Below, piece after piece: positions 6,694-13,927 of a stretch of DNA of 18,714 nucleotides (within the stretch, counting starts at the first letter, position 1; each line of letters begins with the position of its first letter). Origin of the DNA: MGBC114844 sp910585855 (GTDB taxonomy: Bacteria > Bacillota > Clostridia > Lachnospirales > Lachnospiraceae). The stretch covers positions 1 to 18,714 of the forward strand of contig CBFFYP010000083.1 of NCBI GenBank assembly GCA_965646165.1, given 5' to 3'. The notes under the pieces were generated by a model, which saw nothing but the letters and a program-made list of their open reading frames with translations, searched no databases and had not been told where the DNA came from. A program made the position numbers and the translations under genes.

Positions 6694-7371
6694 ATGGCAC
6701 AAATTGAAAATGATTGGCTTCCTATGTTGAAGCCTGAGTTTGCAAAACCGTATTATAAGAAGCTGTATGATTTTGTAAAGGAAGAGTATAGTACAAGGGC
6801 GATTTTTCCGCCAAGTGATGATATTTTTAATGCGTTTAATTTTACTCCTTTAAGCAAAGTAAAATTATTGCTTTTAGGGCAAGATCCTTATCATGGGGAA
6901 CATCAGGCACATGGACTTAGTTTTTCTGTGCTTCCAGAACAAAAAGAGATTCCGCCTTCTTTAAAGAATATTTATAAGGAGTTAAAGTCGGATTTAGGAT
7001 GTGAGATCCCAAATAACGGGTATTTGAAAAAATGGGCGGATCAGGGTGTTTTGCTTTTAAATACAGTACTTACAGTTCGGGCTCATGAGGCAAATTCTCA
7101 TCAGGGAAGAGGCTGGGAGCAGTTTACGGATGCGGTTATTCGGGCAGTAAACGAGCAGGATCGACCAATTGTTTATTTCCTTTGGGGAAAACCGGCTCAG
7201 TCAAAGGCTTCTATGCTTACCAATCCAAAACATTTAGTTTTGAAAGCACCTCATCCTAGCCCTTTGTCAGCTTCTCGGGGATTTTTTGGATGTAAACATT
7301 TTAGTCAGGCAAATGCCTTTTTTGAAGCAAATGGAGTAGAGCCAATCGATTGGCAGATTGAAAATATTTGA
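6694..7371 (+). CDS. ung: Uracil-DNA glycosylase, family 1
   Basis: Ung removes uracil from DNA, starting base-excision repair of deaminated cytosine or misincorporated dUMP. The 225-residue protein is complete. The water-activating motif LGQDPYH carries Asp64, the uracil-binding Asn123 is in LLLNTVLTVR, and the DNA-intercalation loop APHPSPLSASRGF contains His187. It starts at an ATG behind a textbook AGGAGG and ends 90 bp before the end of the convergent activase-like gene. No sign of decay is seen. It is separated from hisF by repeat A1, so it is probably its own transcription unit. Confidence 0.97.
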   Translation: MAQIENDWLPMLKPEFAKPYYKKLYDFVKEEYSTRAIFPPSDDIFNAFNFTPLSKVKLLLLGQDPYHGEHQAHGLSFSVLPEQKEIPPSLKNIYKELKSDLGCEIPNNGYLKKWADQGVLLLNTVLTVRAHEANSHQGRGWEQFTDAVIRAVNEQDRPIVYFLWGKPAQSKASMLTNPKHLVLKAPHPSPLSASRGFFGCKHFSQANAFFEANGVEPIDWQIENI

Positions 7372-7449
7372 GAGGGGGACGCCGGAATCTGGCAATAGGT
7401 CTACACCGGGCTCGGTGCAGACCTTCCTTTCCATTCAAGCGTCCCCTTC
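7372..7449. repeat. Collapsed family-A hairpin (A3) between convergent genes
   Basis: The outer arms GAGGGGGACGC (7372-7382) and GCGTCCCCTTC (7439-7449) pair at 10 of 11 positions. A second hairpin at 7397-7424 pairs AGGTCT with AGACCT and CACCG with CGGTG around GGCT. The left half aligns with A1 (GGGGACGC, GAA, AGGTCTA, CCGGGCTCG), so this looks like a family-A element that lost its inner core. Sitting between the ends of ung and the activase-like gene, it may act as a two-way terminator. Confidence 0.65.
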
Positions 7450-7460
7450 GGAATAAAAAA

Positions 7461-10400
7461 CTATTTGCTCTGCAGGTTTTTCTGTGCAGTTGCTAACATT
7501 AACTTGATACGGTTTAATTGATTTACTTCACTTGCACCCGGATCATAATCTACCGCAATAATATTTGAAAGCGGATATTGACGCCGCAATTCTTTGATAA
7601 CGCCCTTCCCAACTACATGGTTTGGCAGGCAGCCAAATGGCTGGGTACATACGATATTATTGACTCCGGTATGAATTAACTCTAACATTTCTCCTGTTAA
7701 AAACCAGCCCTCTCCTGTTTGATTTCCCAGAGAAACAATCGGCTTAGCATAGTTTGCAAGGTCTTGAATATTTGCCTGCTGCGTAAAGTGTTCACTCTTT
7801 TTTAGTTCTTCTCTTGCAGTTTTTCTGAAAAATTCAATCGCTGAAATCCCTATATTGCAAAGTCTTGCTGTAGAATTTTTTGCGCCTAAATGTTCGGCTT
7901 TGAAGTTGGCGTTATAAAAACAGTATAAGAAAAAGTCTAATAGATCCGGCATAACGGCTTCCGCTCCCTCTGCTTCTAATAAATCGACTAAGTGGTTGTT
8001 GGCTGCCGGAAGAAATTTTACAAGAATTTCTCCTACAATTCCTACTCTTGGCTTTTTTTTATCTGTAATGGGGAGTGTGTCAAAGTCATGGATAATGCCT
8101 TTGATATTGCGTTTAAATTCACCGAAGTTTGGTCCTTTTTTTAGAAGGGAGCGGATACAGATATCCACCCATTTTTGGTGCAGGCGGTTTGCAGAGCCTT
8201 GTTCTTTTTCATATGGGCGCATCCGATAGAGAACACGCATAAAGATATCTCCATAGACCATTGCCTGAACGGCTTTTATCAGCATTGGGGCAGTGTAGGA
8301 AAAGCCCGGATTGCTTTCTAGTTTATTTAGATTTAGGGAAATAACCGGTATTTCAGGGTGTCCGGCTTTTTCTAAAGCTCTTCGGATAAAGCCGATATAG
8401 TTGCTTGCACGGCATCCCCCTCCTGTCTGGGAGATAACGATTGCCGTTTTGGACAGGTCGTATTTGCCGGACAGGACGGCTTCCATAATTTGTCCGACTA
8501 CGATGAGAGAAGGATAGCAGGCATCGTTGTTGACATATTTTAGTCCAATATCGACAGAGGATTTATTGTCCGTTTTTCCTAAGACTTCAAAGTGATAGCC
8601 CATATGGTTAAGAACAGGCTCTAGCAGTTCAAAGTGAATAGGGGACATTTGCGGGCATAAAATTGTGTAGTCTTTTCGCATTTCTTTGGTAAATAGAACA
8701 CGGTTAAAGTTTGCCGCTGCGATTTTTCTTGGCTGGTGTTTTTGTTCACGGACACGCAGTGCAGAAATAAGGGAGCGGATACGGATTCTTGCTGCGCCTA
8801 AATTGTTGACTTCATCAATTTTTAAAACGGTATAAATTTTTCCCGATTTGGTTAAAATATCGTTGACGCAGTCCGTTGTAACAGCATCTAAGCCGCACCC
8901 AAAGGAGTTAAGCTGAATTAGGTCTAAGTCTTCTCTGGTTTTTACAAAGTTAGCGGCCCGGTAGAGGCGGGAATGGTACATCCATTGATCCATAACAATA
9001 AGCGGGCGTTCTACTTCTGCTAAGTGAGCTACGGAATCTTCAGTCAGTACGGCAATTCCGTAGGAATTGATAAGTTCTGGTATGCCGTGGTGGATTTCTG
9101 GATCGATATGGTATGGGCGACCAGCAAGCACAATTCCCCGGCGACCAGTTTTTCGCATATATTCTAGAACGTCTTCTCCTTTTTTCTGGATATCTTTATG
9201 GACGGCATCTAGTTCGTTCCATGCTTTTTCTGCTGCATCTGTGATTTCCTGTGATGGAATATGATGGGAAGCAGAAAATTCTTTTATTAGCTGGTTTATT
9301 AAAATTTCTTTTGTAGTCATAGCAAGAAACGGATTTAAAAAACGGACTTTTTCAGTTTTAATTTCTTCTACATTGTTTTTGATGTTTTCTGCATACGAGG
9401 TAACAATCGGGCAGTTATAGTGATTGTTGGCGTCTGGTGTTTCGTTTCGCTCGTAAGGAATACATGGATAGAAGATAAATTTTACCCCTTGGCGAATCAG
9501 CCATGTTACATGCCCATGGGCTAGTTTTGCTGGATAACATTCGGACTCACTTGGAATAGATTCGATTCCTAATTCGTAAATTTTTCGGTTAGACTCTGGA
9601 GAGAGAACGACACGGAATCCTAATTCCTTGAAAAAAACTGCCCAAAAGGGATAATTTTCGTATAAATTTAAGACACGTGGGATTCCTACAATGCCTCTTT
9701 TTGCAATATCTTCTGTCAGCGGCTCATAAGCAAAAATACGTTTATTTTTATATTCAAATAAATTGGGTATTTTATCTTTATTTTTTTCTTTTCCAATTCC
9801 ACGTTCACAGCGATTTCCTGTAATAAACTGTCTTCCGCCGGAAAAACGGTTGACGGTAAGCAGGCAGCTATTGGTACATCCTTTGCAGCGTGCCATTGTA
9901 GTGGAAAAAGTTAAATGATTGATTTGTTCAATCGTCAGCATAGTGGTTTCTTTGGAAGGCTGATAGCGTTCTCTGGCAATCAGTGCTGCACCAAATGCTC
10001 CCATAATTCCGGCTATATCGGGACGGACAGCCTGACAGCCTGAGATCTTTTCAAAACTTCTTAAAACGGCATCATTATAGAAAGTGCCTCCTTGTACGAC
10101 TACTTTTTCTCCTAGATCTTTTGGATCGGTAATCTTAATTACTTTAAACAGCGCATTTTTAATAACAGAGTAAGCCAGACCTGCTGAAATATCGGATACT
10201 TCAGCTCCTTCTTTTTGTGCCTGCTTGACATTGGAGTTCATAAATACGGTGCAGCGAGTTCCTAAATCGATTGGATTTTTGGCAAAAAGGGCGGCTTTCG
10301 CAAAGTCTTGTACAGAATAGTTCAAGGATTTTGCAAAGGTTTCAATAAAAGAGCCGCAGCCCGAGGAACAGGCTTCATTGAGCTGTACACTGTCTACGGT

Positions 10401-11717
10401 TTTATTTCGAATCTTAATACATTTCATATCCTGTCCGCCGATATCAAGGATACAGTCTACCTCTGGTTCAAAGAAAGCGGCAGCATAGTAATGAGAAACT
10501 GTTTCTACCTCTCCTTCATCTAACATCAATGCTGCTTTTATCAAGGCTTCTCCGTATCCGGTGGAGCAGGAGTAGACAATAGAGGCACTGGTCGGCAGAT
10601 GCTTATAGATTTCTTTGATAGCAGTAATCGCAGTGTTCAGCGGATTTCCGTTATTGCTGCTGTAAAAAGAATAAAGCAAAGAACCGTCTTCTCCTACAAG
10701 TGCTACTTTGGTAGTGGTAGATCCCGCATCAATTCCTAAGAAACAATCCCCTTCATAGGTAGAAAGATTACCTGTAGTTACACAGTGTTCGCTGTGGCGG
10801 CTGGAAAAATTTTGATAGTCAGCTTCATCCTGAAAAAGAGGATCTAATCGTTTGACTTCAAACTGCATTTGGATACCGTTTGACAGTTGGTCAATCATCT
10901 GGTCAATCGAAAAATACAGGCTGCTGTCTGCATTCATAGCAGAGCCGATTGCTGCAAACAAATGGGAGTGATCGGGATCGATAATATGCTCCTTTGTAAG
11001 ATTTAAAGTACGGATAAAAGCTGTCTTTAATTCCGTTAAAAAATGAAAAGGACCGCCTAGAAATGCTACGTTTCCACGGATTGGCTTTCCGCAGGCAAGA
11101 CCACTGATGGTTTGGTTGACCACTGCTTGAAAAATAGAAGCAGAGAGATCCTCTTTGGTAGCCCCTTCATTGATTAAAGGCTGAATATCGGATTTGGCAA
11201 ATACACCGCAACGGGCAGCGATTGGATAGATTGCTTTGTAGTTTTTGGCATATTCGTTTAGACCAGAAGCATCTGTTTGAAGAAGAGATGCCATTTGATC
11301 AATAAAAGAACCTGTTCCTCCTGCACAGATGCCGTTCATACGCTGATCGATGCCGTTGGTAAAGTAGATAATTTTGGCATCTTCCCCTCCTAGTTCGATG
11401 GCAACATCGGTATGAGGGGCATAGTCTTGCAGAGAAGTAGATACGGCTACTACTTCTTGAACAAATGGAATAGACAGATGCTTAGAGAGTGCTAGACCTC
11501 CTGATCCAGTGATAACTGGAGAGAGTAAAACTTCTCCTAGTTGATTACGAGCCTTTTTTATCAGTGAGGCTACGGTTTCCTGAATGTTTGCATAGTGGCG
11601 TTCGTAGTCGGAGAACAGCAGGTGGTTTTCGGGATCTAATATAGCAATTTTTACCGTGGTAGAACCGATATCGATTCCTAAACGGTAGTCAGATATTTTT
11701 AATTGTTCTGTATTCAT
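7461..11717 (-). CDS. Giant 2-hydroxyacyl-CoA dehydratase activase-like ATPase
   Basis: This 1418-residue protein carries two BcrAD/BadFG-type ASKHA ATPase domains and a long C-terminal part of the DUF2229/HgdB-like class. Domain 1 begins at YRLGIDIGSTT (11-21) with cluster cysteines Cys131 (GICAGGTGSF) and Cys170 (ARCGVFAKS). Domain 2 begins at FLGIDAGSTTTK (326-337) with Cys450/Cys454 (ACSSGCGSF) and Cys489 (TRCTVFMNS). In the activator HgdC the matching pair binds a [4Fe-4S] cluster and drives ATP-dependent low-potential electron transfer. A four-Cys cluster follows (Cys611, 614, 618, 637), then DUF2229 (VGIPRVLNLYENYPFW, near 677-692; ECYPAKLAHGHV) and an HgdB-like region. The start is the ATG at 11717 behind GAGAGGTG; upstream in-frame codons run into repeat B2 and are rejected. 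No dehydratase subunits are adjacent, so the substrate is unknown. Confidence 0.9.
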   Translation of the reverse strand: MNTEQLKISDYRLGIDIGSTTVKIAILDPENHLLFSDYERHYANIQETVASLIKKARNQLGEVLLSPVITGSGGLALSKHLSIPFVQEVVAVSTSLQDYAPHTDVAIELGGEDAKIIYFTNGIDQRMNGICAGGTGSFIDQMASLLQTDASGLNEYAKNYKAIYPIAARCGVFAKSDIQPLINEGATKEDLSASIFQAVVNQTISGLACGKPIRGNVAFLGGPFHFLTELKTAFIRTLNLTKEHIIDPDHSHLFAAIGSAMNADSSLYFSIDQMIDQLSNGIQMQFEVKRLDPLFQDEADYQNFSSRHSEHCVTTGNLSTYEGDCFLGIDAGSTTTKVALVGEDGSLLYSFYSSNNGNPLNTAITAIKEIYKHLPTSASIVYSCSTGYGEALIKAALMLDEGEVETVSHYYAAAFFEPEVDCILDIGGQDMKCIKIRNKTVDSVQLNEACSSGCGSFIETFAKSLNYSVQDFAKAALFAKNPIDLGTRCTVFMNSNVKQAQKEGAEVSDISAGLAYSVIKNALFKVIKITDPKDLGEKVVVQGGTFYNDAVLRSFEKISGCQAVRPDIAGIMGAFGAALIARERYQPSKETTMLTIEQINHLTFSTTMARCKGCTNSCLLTVNRFSGGRQFITGNRCERGIGKEKNKDKIPNLFEYKNKRIFAYEPLTEDIAKRGIVGIPRVLNLYENYPFWAVFFKELGFRVVLSPESNRKIYELGIESIPSESECYPAKLAHGHVTWLIRQGVKFIFYPCIPYERNETPDANNHYNCPIVTSYAENIKNNVEEIKTEKVRFLNPFLAMTTKEILINQLIKEFSASHHIPSQEITDAAEKAWNELDAVHKDIQKKGEDVLEYMRKTGRRGIVLAGRPYHIDPEIHHGIPELINSYGIAVLTEDSVAHLAEVERPLIVMDQWMYHSRLYRAANFVKTREDLDLIQLNSFGCGLDAVTTDCVNDILTKSGKIYTVLKIDEVNNLGAARIRIRSLISALRVREQKHQPRKIAAANFNRVLFTKEMRKDYTILCPQMSPIHFELLEPVLNHMGYHFEVLGKTDNKSSVDIGLKYVNNDACYPSLIVVGQIMEAVLSGKYDLSKTAIVISQTGGGCRASNYIGFIRRALEKAGHPEIPVISLNLNKLESNPGFSYTAPMLIKAVQAMVYGDIFMRVLYRMRPYEKEQGSANRLHQKWVDICIRSLLKKGPNFGEFKRNIKGIIHDFDTLPITDKKKPRVGIVGEILVKFLPAANNHLVDLLEAEGAEAVMPDLLDFFLYCFYNANFKAEHLGAKNSTARLCNIGISAIEFFRKTAREELKKSEHFTQQANIQDLANYAKPIVSLGNQTGEGWFLTGEMLELIHTGVNNIVCTQPFGCLPNHVVGKGVIKELRRQYPLSNIIAVDYDPGASEVNQLNRIKLMLATAQKNLQSK

Positions 11718-11740
11718 AATACACCTCTCAGATACAAATG

Positions 11741-11767
11741 GACTGTTTAGAACAGTCTTTTTTGTTT
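11741..11767 (+). terminator. Hairpin with T-tract in activase leader region
   Basis: GACTGTT and AACAGTC pair around TAG (11741-11757), followed on the plus strand by TTTTTTTGTTTT. Read rightward it looks like an intrinsic terminator, though no rightward gene ends here. Read leftward it lies in the leader of the activase-like gene, where the hairpin is preceded by an A-rich run. It could stop antisense transcription entering from the left or act on the leader. Confidence 0.4.
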
Positions 11768-11783
11768 TAATAAAATCCAACTT

Positions 11784-11812
11784 ATTATAATGCATTAGGG
11801 GACAAAATTCAA
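11784..11812 (-). promoter_or_regulatory. Promoter of the activase-like gene
   Basis: Read on the minus strand, -35 TTGAAT (11812-11807), a 17-bp spacer and a consensus -10 TATAAT (11789-11784). The predicted start is near 11777, leaving a leader of about 60 nt to the ATG at 11717. This supports the downstream start choice. Confidence 0.7.
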
Positions 11813-11923
11813 CATTCGAAAAATAAAAATAGTATAAAAATGTCGAGGAAGGTTGATAATACTTATGTTTTTGCTTAGTGTTAAATTTAGGAATATATTG
11901 TTTGAGTATCGAACTCGGACGCC

Positions 11924-12239
11924 AGATTGGGGGAAACATTTGGGATTGCTGCTTCAATCTCCGAAAAGCAAGAAGGTCTAAGGATTCTGCGCATAGGTGC
12001 ATACAACCGGACGAACCGGTGCGCAATTCGCCCTTGCATCAACCGAAGCGTTGGTGGGGTAAGGAAGTCTGTACCAACTGTAAGGTATAATTTTCCTCTA
12101 CAACGGGCTAAACACGCACCTTTTTTTGCACACACTGCGCTTAGCAGCATGTGCAAAAAATTCTAGAATTTAAGCAGAAGCCTAAGACCTTCTAACTTTT
12201 CTCCGAAGTCGCTGCAATCCCAAACATTTCCCCCAATCT
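11924..12239. repeat. Large hairpin repeat, family B copy B2 (316 bp)
   Basis: The outer arms 11924-11952 and 12211-12239 pair at 26 of 29 positions. The stem continues inward (about 11960-11983 with 12181-12207) through the family-B core CCGAAAAGCAAGAAGGTC / CTTCTAACTTTTCTCCG shared with B1. Between these lies about 197 nt with further hairpins: TGCGCA pairing with TGCGCA around ACCGG/CCGGT (near 11988-12024); CAACC/GTTGG (near 12040); TACC/GGTA (near 12072-12088); and TTTTTTGCACA/TGTGCAAAAAA enclosing CTGC/GCAG (near 12122-12160). Frames crossing it look like shadows of the palindrome and no protein is proposed. It lies in the divergent region between the activase-like and LysM genes. Confidence 0.75.
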
Positions 12240-12266
12240 AGCTGATACAGACGAAACCTGAAGAAA

Positions 12267-12288
12267 GGTCTGCGCAGGATCATTATTT
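12267..12288 (-). repeat. Fragment of family-A repeat (A4)
   Basis: This stretch matches 17 of 22 positions of the A2 junction between outer arm and core (GGTCTGCGCAGGATCATT against GCTCTATGCAGGGTCATC). No matching second arm is seen, so it appears to be a truncated older copy lying next to A2 in the same orientation. Confidence 0.4.
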
Positions 12289-12325
12289 TACTATTTATTG
12301 CGATTTTTTCGGCTTGAAGTACACA

Positions 12326-12465
12326 GCTGAAAGCGGAAAGGGGCTCTATGCAGGGTCATCATTTCCCGTCGGCACTTAGACGCTGTATTTTAGCGTCTTA
12401 GTGTCCGCTACGAGGAAATGCTAAGCGCAAGCGGGCCCGGAATAGAGCCCCTTTCCGCTTTCGGC
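12326..12465 (-). repeat. Long-hairpin repeat, family A copy A2
   Basis: The arms 12329-12349 and 12442-12462 are perfectly complementary over 21 bp and extend to 24 bp with one G-T pair. The core is that of A1 read on the opposite strand. The apical stem is AGACGCT (12378-12384) with AGCGTCT (12392-12398) around GTATTTT; A1 has a different stem sequence but the same pairing. CATTTCC / GGAAATG forms the middle stem. GGCGTCC follows the right arm, matching the GGACGC boundary of A1 and A3. The outer arms differ from those of A1 yet remain complementary. Confidence 0.85.
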
Positions 12466-12488
12466 GTCCTCTTTACGGAAACTATTTT

Positions 12489-12516
12489 TTGATGTAGGAA
12501 TATACTATATTATATA
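12489..12516 (+). promoter_or_regulatory. Possible promoter of the LysM gene
   Basis: TTGATG (12489-12494), a 16-bp spacer and TATATA (12511-12516) within a TA-rich stretch. The predicted start near 12523 lies downstream of the ATG at 12518, favouring translation from the ATG at 12542. Confidence 0.45.
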
Positions 12517-12541
12517 TATGAAACTAGGAAAGGAAAAAGTC

Positions 12542-12871
12542 ATGAGAGATTATGAATATGCAGACAGAGGAAATTTTGATAGCTGTTATGGGCTGTATCA
12601 TGTGATAGAACAGGGCGATACATTATATCGGCTTGGAAAGCAATATCGTGTCAGTGTTTCGGACATTATGCAGGCGAATCCCTATGTAGATGTTTATAAT
12701 CTGCAAATTGGGGAAACACTTTGTATACCGGCAGTTTCTCCGGTCGAATTGGAAGTGGAGAGTGTGAAAAAAGATCATCATTTTTCGGAGAATGAATCGG
12801 TAAAAGAAGTGCTGAAAAAGGCTGGTATTTCTATGTCAGAGTTTGTTCAATGGCTGAATCATAAAAATTAG
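12542..12871 (+). CDS. Small LysM-domain protein
   Basis: This 109-residue protein has one LysM domain, YHVIEQGDTLYRLGKQYRV to NLQIGETLCIP (about residues 18-62), the fold that binds N-acetylglucosamine polymers such as peptidoglycan. A charged linker and a C-terminal helix (VKEVLKKAGISMSEFVQWL) follow. There is no signal peptide or membrane segment, so it is either cytoplasmic, exported by another route, or placed on the forespore/coat as some LysM proteins are. The start at 12542 is chosen because GGAAAGGA lies directly upstream and the likely transcript begins after the in-frame ATG at 12518. It stands alone, with a new promoter 27 bp after its stop. Confidence 0.8.
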   Translation: MRDYEYADRGNFDSCYGLYHVIEQGDTLYRLGKQYRVSVSDIMQANPYVDVYNLQIGETLCIPAVSPVELEVESVKKDHHFSENESVKEVLKKAGISMSEFVQWLNHKN

Positions 12872-12897
12872 GCAGAAATTTTTAGGCAGAAATGCGA

Positions 12898-12926
12898 TTG
12901 ACAAAAAGTGGCAGTATCTTTATAAT
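12898..12926 (+). promoter_or_regulatory. Perfect-consensus promoter with about 140-nt leader
   Basis: TTGACA (12898-12903), exactly 17 bp, TATAAT (12921-12926): a full sigma-A consensus. The start would be near 12933, giving a leader of about 140 nt before the ATG at 13073. The leader holds a short GC-rich hairpin (TCCCG 12967-12971 with CGGGA 12982-12986). It probably drives the rhomboid-like gene and pyk. Confidence 0.8.
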
Positions 12927-13072
12927 GGACACATTATCAGATAAAAAATGGAATGTAATAAGGTGTTCCCGGGCGGCGGCTCGGGAGCTTCTTGGGATAA
13001 AGTTTTGGATAGAGTTTTGAAAATGGGGAAAAGAAAAATACGGTTAGGCAGTTACGGAAAGAGGGATTTGAC

Positions 13073-13894
13073 ATGAAGTGGATGAATAAGTTGGAACGAA
13101 AATTTGGAAAATATGCTATTCAAAATTTAATGATGTATATTATTGCATTGTATTGTCTGGGGTTTGTAATTAATATGGTAAATCCTATGATTTATTATCG
13201 GTATTTATCGTTGGATATTCGGCAGGTTTTGCATGGACAGGTTTGGAGGCTTGTGACATTTATTATACAGCCGCCCAGCAATAATATTTTATTTGTGATT
13301 TTGTCGCTTTATCTTTATTATATGATTGGGACAAATTTAGAGCGGACTTGGGGGGCTTTTCGGTTTAATCTCTACTTTTTTGCCGGGATGTTGGGACATA
13401 TTCTGGCTGCTCTTTTGGTTTATCTGATTTCGGGAAAGGTTTTTCTGCTTACTACTACGTATTTAAATTTTTCTCTATTTTTTGCTTTTGGTATGACTTA
13501 TCCAGATATGCAGTTTTTGCTTTATTTTATTATACCAGTAAAGGTGAAATATTTAGCTTATATTGATGGAGCATTTTTTTTGATTCAGGCAGTATTTTCC
13601 ATGATGGCTCATGATTATGCAACGGTGGTTGCGATTGTGGTTTCTATGTTGAATGTGGTATGGTTTTTCTTTGCTACAAGGAATTTAAGAAGGTTAGATC
13701 CAAGGGAAATACATCGAAGACATACTTATCAGCAGCAGGTACGGCAGCCACGGGGGATTACAAAACATAAATGTGCTATCTGCGGCAGAACAGAATTAGA
13801 TGGAGAGGATTTGGAATTTCGTTTTTGTTCCAAGTGTAACGGGAATTATGAGTATTGTCAGGAACATTTGTTTACACATACACATGTAAAGTAA
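13073..13894 (+). CDS. Rhomboid-like membrane protein with zinc-ribbon tail
   Basis: The 273-residue protein has about six hydrophobic segments (near 20-40, 71-87, 98-120, 123-142, 146-160 and 166-200). It shows rhomboid landmarks: GQVWRLVTF (55-63) with the conserved Trp-Arg, and IGTNLERTWG (85-94). The catalytic GxSG of rhomboid proteases is replaced by NFSL (132-135); Ser134 may be the old nucleophile, but the flanking glycines are gone. A His (180) lies in a later hydrophobic segment. Protease activity is therefore doubtful. The cytosolic tail carries CAIC (234-237) and CSKC (252-255), a zinc ribbon, and a Cys/His-rich end (Cys262, His265, 269, 271). GAGGG precedes the ATG. pyk follows after 33 bp, so the two are probably co-transcribed. 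Confidence 0.75.
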   Translation: MKWMNKLERKFGKYAIQNLMMYIIALYCLGFVINMVNPMIYYRYLSLDIRQVLHGQVWRLVTFIIQPPSNNILFVILSLYLYYMIGTNLERTWGAFRFNLYFFAGMLGHILAALLVYLISGKVFLLTTTYLNFSLFFAFGMTYPDMQFLLYFIIPVKVKYLAYIDGAFFLIQAVFSMMAHDYATVVAIVVSMLNVVWFFFATRNLRRLDPREIHRRHTYQQQVRQPRGITKHKCAICGRTELDGEDLEFRFCSKCNGNYEYCQEHLFTHTHVK

Positions 13895-13927
13895 GGGAAA
13901 TAAATTTTAATTAAAGGAGATGGAGCG

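Noticed and set aside
11718..12026. N-terminal extension of the activase-like gene
   Set aside because: The extra 103 codons cross its own promoter and enter repeat B2; the ATG at 11717 has a good ribosome site and starts the conserved domain.
11878..12166. Open frames on both strands inside B2
   Set aside because: They are mirror products of a palindrome, mutually overlapping, without ribosome sites or known motifs.
11924..12239. B2 as a group II intron
   Set aside because: No domain V, no intron-encoded protein and no GUGYG-type 5' boundary at the element end were seen.
6405..12465. Family-A copies as CRISPR repeats
   Set aside because: Copies are far apart, differ in arm sequence and have no regular spacers.
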